The position numbers and the translations under genes are program-made. From positions 1 to 12,824 of the forward strand of contig CAIYPH010000125.1 of NCBI GenBank assembly GCA_903928045.1: a stretch of 12,824 bases of DNA, written 5' to 3'. Each line of letters begins with the position of its first letter. Position 1 is the first letter of the stretch. The notes beneath the pieces are model-generated. The model was given only the letters and a program-made list of their open reading frames with translations. It did not search any database and was not told the DNA's origin. This DNA is from an uncultured Rhodospirillales bacterium. GTDB lineage: Bacteria > Pseudomonadota > Alphaproteobacteria > Acetobacterales > Acetobacteraceae. Of this stretch, positions 7,132 to 12,824 are shown piece by piece.

Positions 7132-7155
7132 GCTTCTTTTTTCCAAAAAAGAAGC
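7132..7155 (-). terminator. Right-arm hairpin of repeat copy 2, candidate terminator for the cotransporter gene
   Basis: GCTTCTTTTTT pairs with AAAAAAGAAGC around a 2-base CC turn, 6 bases after the convergent gene's stop codon. On the minus strand it is followed by an A-run rather than T, so termination would need the larger arm-to-arm stem. Confidence 0.35.
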
Positions 7156-7161
7156 GCTTTC

Positions 7162-8820
7162 TTACTCTTCCACCCGCAACCGGCTCGGCAGCAACCCCCC
7201 GCCACTCTTCAACACCGGATAGGCCGCCGCAGCGACGAGATGCGCGTTGACCGCCTTGAGGTCCCTGAGCACGTCGAGATGCAGCGCGCTGGTTTCCGCC
7301 GAACCGGGCCGACCGCTGCGCAGCAGGTCGAAATGTGCCTGGGTCGCCGCCTCCTCGATGTCGCGGAACACCTCTTTCTCAGCGGCCAGCAGGCGGGCGG
7401 CACGCACATCGTCAGTCATCAGGACGGAGGCGGCTGAGTGGAGGTTGATCACCAGCCGAGCCAGCAGGCCGGTGATCTGTGCCAGGTCCGGCTCCGAGAA
7501 GGACAGGCCGCGCTTCTGCCGCTTCGAGGCGAGGTTCATCAGGTTGCCCTCGACCACATCGCCGGCGAGTTCGATGTTGTGGGCGAAGATCAGCAACTCT
7601 TCGACCCGCTGGTGGTCCGTCTCGGTCATCGCCTCGGCATCGAGCGAGCCGAGGTAGTCCTTGATGGCACGGTTAAGCTTATCGAGAATGTCGTCCATCC
7701 GCTTGGTCTCGGTGATCTGCCGACGGTCACCGGTTTCCAGAGCTGGGCGCACGCCTTGCAGCATCATCTCAAGCACGTCGGCGAGGCGGAGCGTCTCGCG
7801 CACCGCGGCGCCGATCGCCACGGAAGGAACTTCGCGCACTGCGCTTTGCAGATAGACGGGCTGCGACGGGTCGGCCGGGTCGACCCGATTGGGGAACCAC
7901 CGGCGCAGCAAGCCGGCGTAAGGGCCGAGCACAGGCAGGAACAGGGCGGCGAGCACCAGATTGAAGACGGTGTGGAAATCCGCCACCGCGCGGGCGGTGT
8001 CCGGCACCACCTGTACCAGCCAGGGCCCGATCCAGGGCAGGCCAGCCAGCACAACCGCACAGCCAAAGCTGCGCGTCAGCAGATTGCCGAACGGCAGGCG
8101 CTTGGCCGCCGCGTCGCCGCCGGCCACGCCTTCCAGCACCGGGTTGAGCGCGGTCCCGAGATTGGCGCCGAGCACCATCGCGAAGGCGGCATGTGGCGGG
8201 ATGACGCCCTTTGCGGCGAGCGACATGGTCAGCAACACCACCGCAACACTGGAATGAGCGGCCCAGGTGAGGATTGCCGCAAGCAGTACGTCGAGCACCG
8301 GCTCGGTTGAAATGGCACCAAGGAGCAGGCGCAGGCTTGGAACGTCCTCATAGGGGGTGATGAAGTCGAGCAGTTGGTGCAGCGACATCAGCATCAGACC
8401 GAGACCGATGGCGACGCGTCCAAGATCACGGGTGCGGCTGACATCGCCGCGACGGAACATCAGCACGCCGATGAGGAACAGGCTCGGCGCAAGGCCCGAC
8501 ACGTTGAACGACATCGCTTGGACGATCAGCGTGGTGCCGACATTGGCCCCGAGCATTACGGCCAGCCCAGGCACCAGGTCCAGAAGCCCCCCGGCGGCGA
8601 AACCGGTGATCATCAGCCCGGTCGCCGTGCTGCTCTGCAGTACGGCGGTGGCGCCGAGCCCGGCCAGGAAACCACGGACACGGTTGCGTAACGCGCCGGT
8701 CAGTACCCGCCGCAGCTGCGGCCCGAAGGCGCGTTGCACGCCGGTCTGCACCATGCGCACGCCCCACAGCAGCAGGGCGACGGTGCCGGCGAGATCGATC
8801 AGGGTGATAGGGAAGTTCAC
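7162..8820 (-). CDS. Na+/phosphate cotransporter (NptA/YjbB family) with PhoU-like C-terminal domain
   Basis: A 552-aa inner-membrane protein. The first about 335 residues are hydrophobic and carry the duplicated PNaS core: QSSTATG (62-68) in the first repeat and AHSSVAVVL (188-196) in the second, each followed by a Gly-Ala-Asn-x-Gly-Thr segment (GANVGTT at 91-97, GANLGTA at 218-224). Residues about 345-545 form PhoU-like helices (e.g. EELLIFAHNIELAGDVVEGN). Bacterial members move Pi across the membrane; E. coli YjbB is linked to Pi export. GTG at 8820 is chosen because it precedes TM1 (NFPITLIDLAGTVALLLWG); the frame is open 65 codons further upstream but that stretch is Arg/Ser-rich, lies in kdoO and has no family similarity. 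It starts 16 bases after kdoO, likely the last gene of that unit, and ends in repeat copy 2. Confidence 0.9.
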   Translation of the reverse strand: MNFPITLIDLAGTVALLLWGVRMVQTGVQRAFGPQLRRVLTGALRNRVRGFLAGLGATAVLQSSTATGLMITGFAAGGLLDLVPGLAVMLGANVGTTLIVQAMSFNVSGLAPSLFLIGVLMFRRGDVSRTRDLGRVAIGLGLMLMSLHQLLDFITPYEDVPSLRLLLGAISTEPVLDVLLAAILTWAAHSSVAVVLLTMSLAAKGVIPPHAAFAMVLGANLGTALNPVLEGVAGGDAAAKRLPFGNLLTRSFGCAVVLAGLPWIGPWLVQVVPDTARAVADFHTVFNLVLAALFLPVLGPYAGLLRRWFPNRVDPADPSQPVYLQSAVREVPSVAIGAAVRETLRLADVLEMMLQGVRPALETGDRRQITETKRMDDILDKLNRAIKDYLGSLDAEAMTETDHQRVEELLIFAHNIELAGDVVEGNLMNLASKRQKRGLSFSEPDLAQITGLLARLVINLHSAASVLMTDDVRAARLLAAEKEVFRDIEEAATQAHFDLLRSGRPGSAETSALHLDVLRDLKAVNAHLVAAAAYPVLKSGGGLLPSRLRVEE

Positions 8821-8836
8821 GAACCGCTGGCCAGTG

Positions 8837-9724
8837 CTAGGCGAGGAGGCGGCCGGCGAGGCGCTCGAGCACCTTGAGCGGCGATTTCTCCGGCGTTGCC
8901 ATCGCCGCGACCGGCAGATGGAAGGTCTGCTCAAAGGCGCAGCGGCCCGCGAGGGCGGCGTGCAGTACCTGGTCAGTGAAGCACATCCAGGTCGTGCCGG
9001 CCGGGAATACGACATCTGCCTGAGGCGCGCGCTTCTGGTACTCCATATCGAGTTTTCCGGTATCGTGAAGCCCGAGCATGTACTGGTCGTACTGGGAGCG
9101 CCGCCCCTTGGTCAGCCCTAAGGCCGACATCGCCAGCGCCTGGCCGGGGAACATGCCCCTGACCCGCGGCAGGAAGGCTGCCGCGAACGTTGGGAACGGC
9201 TCGCCGACGCGCCAACGGCGCAGCGCCCCATCGGGCGCCGCGTTGTTGAATACCCGCAAGATCCGCCGCCCAGCGGTTGGCCGGGTGGGAAAGGCATCGA
9301 CATGCAACCTGCGATCGTCATGACGCGGAGAGTAGCTGCGGCCGCTGATTTCGGCTGGGCGGAAACTGGTGCGCGCCACTTCGAGCGCGGCGGCGTAGGA
9401 TGGAAAAAGTTGGCGAACCAGATGCTCGGCCGTCGAGGCATAGCGATCGAGCATGACGGTCAGCCGCTCGAGCTCCGGGCCCGCATGGTCGGAACCGCCA
9501 CATTTGCCGGTGCGAGGATCATAGCTGATGTTCTTGCGGCTGTTATCGAGCGCGGAGCTGTCAAGGAACGGGTATTCGGTTTCGTGCAAACGGAACTCAA
9601 GCCTGGGGATCATTACCACCCGCCCGTCCTCGAGCGCCGCTAGCGCGCGGGCTTGGTCTTCCGCAGAGATGGGTCCGTTCCATGACGGTATGGAGATCGC
9701 TTCGATCACATCGGTGGCATTCAT
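8837..9724 (-). CDS. kdoO: Kdo 3-hydroxylase (Fe(II)/2-oxoglutarate-dependent), Kdo to Ko conversion
   Basis: A 295-aa protein of the Kdo-hydroxylase family, which hydroxylates the Kdo sugar of the LPS inner core to Ko (D-glycero-D-talo-oct-2-ulosonic acid). Family landmarks are SRKNISYDPRTGKCGG (62-77), LHVDAFPTRPTAGRRILRVF (140-159) with the Fe(II)-binding HxD (H141, D143), and FTDQVLHAALAG (249-260) supplying the likely distal His (H255). No signal peptide, so cytoplasmic as expected. The ATG at 9724 has AGGAG seven bases upstream and starts 10 bases after the phosphatase stop; the longer open frame would overlap that gene. A Ko-containing core resists acid hydrolysis, and Ko is known from Acetobacter LPS, which fits the inferred host. 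It is flanked by the phosphatase and the phosphate transporter. Confidence 0.85.
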   Translation of the reverse strand: MNATDVIEAISIPSWNGPISAEDQARALAALEDGRVVMIPRLEFRLHETEYPFLDSSALDNSRKNISYDPRTGKCGGSDHAGPELERLTVMLDRYASTAEHLVRQLFPSYAAALEVARTSFRPAEISGRSYSPRHDDRRLHVDAFPTRPTAGRRILRVFNNAAPDGALRRWRVGEPFPTFAAAFLPRVRGMFPGQALAMSALGLTKGRRSQYDQYMLGLHDTGKLDMEYQKRAPQADVVFPAGTTWMCFTDQVLHAALAGRCAFEQTFHLPVAAMATPEKSPLKVLERLAGRLLA

Positions 9725-9734
9725 CGCATCACTC

Positions 9735-10406
9735 CTATTCCCGCCGCAGGATCCGATCCTGCATGAAGCCGGACAAGCCGCCGGCCTTGAAGCTGGCGGT
9801 GATCTCGTCGGCATCATACGCCGAAGTCACCCAATCGCGGAAACTCAGCCGCCCCTCGGCCGTGGCCTGGTAGCGCAGCAGCACCGCGTCCAGAACGCCG
9901 GCGCGGGATCGCCGAAGATGGCCGTGCCACAGGCTCATCTGCCCCAACGCATCAGCGGCGTTACCGCCGTTCAGCAGAATGAACACGGCGGAGGCGAAGG
10001 CCGCGCGATCAGCGCCGGATTTGCAATGCAGCAGTGCCGGTTTGGGTGCGGCGTGGAGCGTTTCGGCGAGTTGCACCAATGTTGCGCGGTCCGGTGCGCG
10101 GCCGCTCGATAGCGCGATATCGAGGAGCGTCAGATCCAACCTGTCCGCCTGCTCGCGCGAAAGTGCGTCTGACCCGCTGCGCGTGGCACCGCGCAAGTTG
10201 ATCAAACTCCGCAACCCAACTTGCCGACGAGCCCGCACGAGCTGTCCAGGGGTGGGGTGGCTGCTGCGGTAGAGCACCCCGGGCACCACCACGCCCCAGT
10301 TACGCCAGATCAGACGTAGCGCAGCGTGGTCGATCAGCAAGCTGTCGACCCAAGCCACTGCTCGGCCACGGCGTGTCGAGAGATCGCCGCGGAAGATCGA
10401 CTCCAC
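9735..10406 (-). CDS. Cys-based tyrosine/dual-specificity-type phosphatase
   Basis: A 223-aa cytoplasmic protein with the CX5R P-loop HCKSGADR (127-134; nucleophile C128, phosphate-binding R134). An earlier stretch, GVLYRSSHPTPGQL (43-56), followed by GLRSLINLRG (64-73), is typical of DSP-type bacterial phosphatases. The general acid is probably an Asp around 93-106, but I cannot fix it. The N-terminal about 40 residues are basic and not catalytic. The substrate may be a phosphoprotein, phosphosugar or phosphoinositide-like compound; tight placement between cytochrome b561 and kdoO suggests an envelope role. The start is GTG at 10406 with GAGG seven bases upstream, 9 bases after the cytochrome b561 stop, so cotranscription is very likely. 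Confidence 0.85.
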   Translation of the reverse strand: MESIFRGDLSTRRGRAVAWVDSLLIDHAALRLIWRNWGVVVPGVLYRSSHPTPGQLVRARRQVGLRSLINLRGATRSGSDALSREQADRLDLTLLDIALSSGRAPDRATLVQLAETLHAAPKPALLHCKSGADRAAFASAVFILLNGGNAADALGQMSLWHGHLRRSRAGVLDAVLLRYQATAEGRLSFRDWVTSAYDADEITASFKAGGLSGFMQDRILRRE

Positions 10407-10415
10407 GAGGTCGCC

Positions 10416-10937
10416 TCAGCGAGGTGGCAGCATACGGCGGAGAACGTCATCCCGCAGCACGTAGTGGTGCAGCAGCGCGGCCCCGGCGTGCAGTAGAGCG
10501 AGGATCACCAGGGTGTTGGCAGCAAGCTCATGCCAACCATTGATACTACGGCGGAGCACGCGGTCCGGATTCGCAGCGGCTGCGAACTGGAACAGCCCGA
10601 ACACGTTGCTGCCCCGCATCCAGGCATTCGCTACACCCATCACGATGGTGGCGATGATCAGCAGGTAAAGGACACCGTGGAGGAAACGGGCCGCCAGGGC
10701 CGCCACGCCAGGGTCTGCGGGTGGCCGACTGCGGCCGGACAAACGCAGCGCAATACGTCCAACCAGCACCGGCAGCAATACCAGGCCGAACAGAATATGC
10801 AGCGAGACGATCGACGGTTCGACGGCTTTGCCGAAACTATCGACGAGCTGCGCGAGAACCCAACCAAGGCTGATCAGCGCGGCGGTCGCCCAATGCAGGG
10901 TGATCGTGGTGTTGTCGTAGCGGAATGCGGTTGTCAT
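10416..10937 (-). CDS. Cytochrome b561 family di-heme membrane protein
   Basis: A 173-aa inner-membrane protein with four TM helices: about 11-32, 42-65, 84-106 and 138-160. Likely heme ligands are H15 (TLHWATAA), H47 (SLHILFGL), H136 (NGWHELAA) and H150 (LLHAGAAL), one or more in each of helices 1, 2 and 4, as in the prokaryotic b561 family. Such proteins exchange electrons between quinol and periplasmic or membrane partners; some act as superoxide:ubiquinone oxidoreductases or ferric reductases. The ATG at 10937 begins MTTAFRYDNTTITLHW, the usual family N-terminus; the upstream open stretch to 10994 is unsupported. It lies 66 bases after mbfA and 9 bases before the phosphatase. Confidence 0.9.
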   Translation of the reverse strand: MTTAFRYDNTTITLHWATAALISLGWVLAQLVDSFGKAVEPSIVSLHILFGLVLLPVLVGRIALRLSGRSRPPADPGVAALAARFLHGVLYLLIIATIVMGVANAWMRGSNVFGLFQFAAAANPDRVLRRSINGWHELAANTLVILALLHAGAALLHHYVLRDDVLRRMLPPR

Positions 10938-11003
10938 CGTCCGGTTCTCATGTTGCTGCACTGCACAATATGGAGCGGAGATGGACACACTCAATCCATC
11001 GGC

Positions 11004-11960
11004 TCAACTGCTTCCGATCAGCACTCCGGTGATGAACACAAGTGCGCCACCGAAGCCCACCTGCATGGCGGCCGACAGCGGCGAGGTATCCATGTATTTC
11101 CAGCGTATCCAGGTGATCACGCCCAGCTCGGCAATTACCACAATAGCGGCCACGATGGTCGCGGTGAGGAAGCCTGGCAGCAGGAAGGGGAGCGTATGGC
11201 CGACCCCGCCCAACGTTGTCATCAACCCGCAGATCAGCCCACGAAGCCACGGCGCGCCACGGCCGGTGAGGCTGCCATTATCCGACAAGGCTTCCGCAAA
11301 GCCCATTGAAATGCCGGCACCGATCGACGCGGCCATGCCAACGAGGAAGGCGTCCCAGGAATTCTGGGTGGCAAAGGCGGCGGCAAATACGGGGGCGAGG
11401 GTGGAGACCGAGCCGTCCATGAGCCCGGCTAGACCCGGCTGGATCACCCGCAAAAGAAACAGCCGCCGAGCCGCCTCATCTTCCTGCGCCCGCACATCGG
11501 TGGTGAGGTTTTCCTGCATCAGGCGCTCGGCCCGGTGCTCGTGCTGGACCTCTGCTTCCGCGAGATCACCCAGCAGCTTACGGATCGAGGCGTCCTGGCT
11601 ACGGGCGGCGGCCTGGCGGTAGAAGCGCGCGGCCTCGAGTTCCATCTGCTCGGCCTGGCCGCGCACCACATCCAGTCGCAGTGGTTGGGTCTGCCAAACC
11701 GGCTTGCGGCCGACGAAGCCGCGCACGTCCTGCCGCCGGATCAGCGGAATGTGCTCGCCGAACTTCTCGCGATAGAGATCGATCAACCAGCGGCGGTGTT
11801 CATTCTCTTCCGCGGCCATGTCGATGAAGATTTGCGCCGATGCCGCATAATCAGCTCGCAACCCCTCGGCAAAATCAAGGTAGATGCGGCCATCTTCCTC
11901 CTCGGCCCCGATGGCCAAAGCGAGGATTTCCCGCTCGCTTAGATCGCTGAAATTGCGCAT
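11004..11960 (-). CDS. mbfA: MbfA-type iron exporter: ferritin-like domain fused to VIT1/CCC1 membrane domain
   Basis: A 318-aa protein. Residues 1-150 form a ferritin/rubrerythrin-like four-helix bundle with metal ligands in E20-E22, EENEH (51-55, giving ExxH E52/H55), MELE (106-109) and EVQH (137-140). Residues about 165-318 form the VIT1/CCC1 transporter domain with GLMDGSVSTLAP (179-190) and SMGFAEALSD (218-227), then three or so TM helices. In rhizobia, MbfA exports iron, protects against peroxide and acid stress, and is repressed by Irr. I see no clear TTTAGAA-type Irr box in the 62-base upstream gap. GGAGGG lies 8 bases before the ATG at 11960. It is codirectional with cytochrome b561 after 66 bases, so it may head or belong to that unit. 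Confidence 0.92.
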   Translation of the reverse strand: MRNFSDLSEREILALAIGAEEEDGRIYLDFAEGLRADYAASAQIFIDMAAEENEHRRWLIDLYREKFGEHIPLIRRQDVRGFVGRKPVWQTQPLRLDVVRGQAEQMELEAARFYRQAAARSQDASIRKLLGDLAEAEVQHEHRAERLMQENLTTDVRAQEDEAARRLFLLRVIQPGLAGLMDGSVSTLAPVFAAAFATQNSWDAFLVGMAASIGAGISMGFAEALSDNGSLTGRGAPWLRGLICGLMTTLGGVGHTLPFLLPGFLTATIVAAIVVIAELGVITWIRWKYMDTSPLSAAMQVGFGGALVFITGVLIGSS

Positions 11961-12022
11961 GGCCAGCCCTCCAGTCCCGAATGCGCCAGCCTATCATGCC
12001 GCAGTGCAACAGGGGAGTGTGC

Positions 12023-12670
12023 TTATCCCACCACTTGCGGGGTCGATGGTGGCGTGAGGCCGGGAGTGACGAACTGGTCAGGCTCAGGCGCCCCGGCTAT
12101 GGTGGCGACCGGCAATACACCAGCCCAGATCGGCCATGAGGTATCCTCAGGGTTGTCCCCCGGCGGTGCGCTGCGCACCTTGGCGGAAGCCTCGGTGAGC
12201 TTCATCGCCAGCACTGAGGTTGCCTTGATCTCATAGTCATTGGGTGGACGCAGCCCATCCCAGCGGCCTGGAAAGAGCCGCTCGACGAAGATTTTCAACG
12301 CCGCCATTTTTTCCTGGGGATCGTTCACGAGCCGTGGGATGCCGAAGCACATCACCGAGCGATAATTAATCGAGTGATTGTAACCGGAGCGTGCCAGCAC
12401 GTAGCCGTCCATGATGGTGGCCGTGAGGCACACCTCACCGCCGGCACCATTGGCCCGCACCATGCGGCTAGCCGAACTGCCATGCCAGAATACCTCGTCA
12501 CCATCCCGCCAATGCAGGGTCGGGATCACCACGGGTCGGTCATTGATGATGTGCCCGACATGGCAGTGGTTCGCTGCGTCGAGGATCGCGTTGACGCTAT
12601 CGCGGTCATAATGTCCCCGTTCGTGCATGCGACGGAGGCGGGTGAAATCGGTCGGTGCTTTTGTTTCCAT
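12023..12670 (-). CDS. NimA-like / pyridoxamine-5'-phosphate-oxidase-fold FMN-binding protein
   Basis: A 215-aa split-barrel flavoprotein of the PNPOx-like group that includes nitroimidazole-resistance Nim proteins. Typical stretches are NHCHVGHIINDRPVVIPT (35-52), VFWHGSSASRM (60-70), the VCLTATIMDGYVLARSGYNH region (about 79-98), and INYRSVMCFG (100-109), which line the FMN site and dimer interface. The natural substrate is unknown. ATG 12670 (METKAPTDFTRLRRMHERGHYD) is chosen from the family N-terminus; ATG 12736 would add 22 residues without similarity. No strong Shine-Dalgarno is seen. A pair of inverted repeats (12689-12737) and repeat copy 3 lie upstream. Confidence 0.87.
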   Translation of the reverse strand: METKAPTDFTRLRRMHERGHYDRDSVNAILDAANHCHVGHIINDRPVVIPTLHWRDGDEVFWHGSSASRMVRANGAGGEVCLTATIMDGYVLARSGYNHSINYRSVMCFGIPRLVNDPQEKMAALKIFVERLFPGRWDGLRPPNDYEIKATSVLAMKLTEASAKVRSAPPGDNPEDTSWPIWAGVLPVATIAGAPEPDQFVTPGLTPPSTPQVVG

Positions 12671-12688
12671 ACAGGCAGCATGACGCGG

Positions 12689-12737
12689 GATTGGTCTGAT
12701 GATAAAGACCGATCTTAGCATGTGATATTGGACCAAT
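12689..12737. promoter_or_regulatory. Paired inverted repeats upstream of the Nim-like gene (possible operator)
   Basis: GATTGGTCT (12689-12697) and AGACCGATC (12706-12714) form a 9-base inverted repeat with one mismatch and an 8-base spacer. ATTGGACCAAT (12727-12737) is an 11-base palindrome about a central A. The two share the half-site ATTGGTC. They lie 19-67 bases before the start codon, where an operator would sit. A regulator-binding role is inferred only from symmetry and position. Confidence 0.35.
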
Positions 12738-12761
12738 TGAAAGATGGTCGGAGAGAGTGAG

Positions 12762-12824
12762 AAGAAAGCGCTCCTTTTTTGAAAAAAAGGAGCAAAAAAC
12801 TTCTGTCCGCTTGCTATGTACCGC
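12762..12824. repeat. Composite palindromic intergenic repeat, copy 3 (cut by window edge)
   Basis: Left part of a third copy. It starts AAGAAAGCG (12762-12770), identical to the left terminus of copy 2. A 24-base hairpin (12770-12793) follows, with GCTCC/GGAGC closing pairs around T6 and A-run arms, then AAAAAACTTCT and a CGCTTGC stretch comparable to the interior of copy 1. The rest lies outside the window. The differing but still complementary closing pairs show compensatory change relative to copies 1 and 2. Confidence 0.85.

Larger units (their letters stand above)
7030..7163. repeat. Composite palindromic intergenic repeat, copy 2
   Basis: A 134-bp element with perfect 9-bp terminal inverted repeats: AAGAAAGCG (7030-7038) and CGCTTTCTT (7155-7163). 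Each arm holds a 24-base self-complementary hairpin with an 11-bp stem: left 7038-7061 (GGTTC/GAACC closing pairs) and right 7132-7155 (GCTTC/GAAGC). The two arms are also complementary to each other over about 40 bases, so the whole element can form one large cruciform or long RNA stem. The centre contains CCTG-GGAGAG-CGGG (7096-7109), the same GGAGAG loop as copy 1. The left end shares the final base of the upstream TGA stop, and the right end covers two bases of the convergent gene's TAA stop. Confidence 0.9.

Noticed and set aside
2698..7163. CRISPR array or IS element as the explanation for the repeats
   Set aside because: Copies are isolated, over 4 kb apart, without regular spacers, and carry no transposase gene; they are palindromic through their full length.
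8821..9015. N-terminal extension of the cotransporter to 9015
   Set aside because: The 65 extra residues are Arg/Ser-rich, overlap kdoO, and sit before a normal TM1; the GTG at 8820 fits the family.
7438..9121. Plus-strand frames opposite the Na+/Pi cotransporter and kdoO (7438-8310, 8357-9121)
   Set aside because: Opposite genes with unmistakable transporter and hydroxylase motifs; the products are Arg/His/Gln-rich shadows.
10530..11309. Plus-strand frame opposite cytochrome b561 and mbfA
   Set aside because: Gln/His-rich shadow over two well-supported membrane proteins.

Overview
The window looks like a high-GC alphaproteobacterial chromosome, most likely Acetobacteraceae or a close relative in the Rhodospirillales. 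This rests on the protein style, the rpmH-rnpA-yidD-yidC order, a membrane ferritin of the MbfA type, a Kdo hydroxylase, and AT-rich intergenic palindromes that I recall seeing between genes in Acetobacteraceae. The taxonomic call is inference. All genes look intact except yidC, which the left edge cuts. I see no IS element, phage gene, CRISPR array, tRNA or rRNA, and no gene-free stretch over 300 bases.

Layout. (1) 1-1819, minus strand: the conserved rpmH-rnpA-yidD-yidC cluster, tightly packed, behind a clear sigma70-type promoter at 1904-1933. (2) 1978-4252, plus strand: a TVP38/TMEM64 membrane protein followed by a MerA/Lpd-like flavoprotein disulfide reductase, a pairing found elsewhere as neighbours or fusions. 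A 130-bp palindromic repeat separates them. (3) 4316-5284: a small membrane-anchored protein with a histidine-kinase-like H-box but no ATPase domain, convergent with a CheZ-like phosphatase. (4) 5418-7030, plus strand: an exported DUF2059 protein and a luciferase-like flavin oxidoreductase. (5) 7162-12670, minus strand: six codirectional genes. In transcription order they are a Nim-like FMN protein, MbfA (ferritin plus VIT1 iron exporter), cytochrome b561, a Cys-based tyrosine/dual-specificity phosphatase, Kdo hydroxylase, and a Na+/phosphate cotransporter with a PhoU-like tail. The last four are 9-16 bases apart and are probably cotranscribed.

How the genes may work together. Region 1 makes ribosomal protein L34, the RNase P protein and the membrane insertase machinery. 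Region 5 joins iron handling, a redox membrane cytochrome, an Fe(II)/2-oxoglutarate enzyme of the LPS inner core, a phosphatase and a phosphate transporter. An envelope (LPS core) modification unit with iron and phosphate links is a reasonable hypothesis but is not proven by sequence.

The most unusual feature is a family of composite palindromes in three intergenic gaps (2698-2827, 7030-7163 and 12762 to the right edge). Each is bounded by GAAAGCG-type arms and built from A/T-rich hairpins whose closing base pairs covary between copies. The two complete copies also share a central GGAGAG loop. One copy fills the gap between two convergent genes almost to the base.
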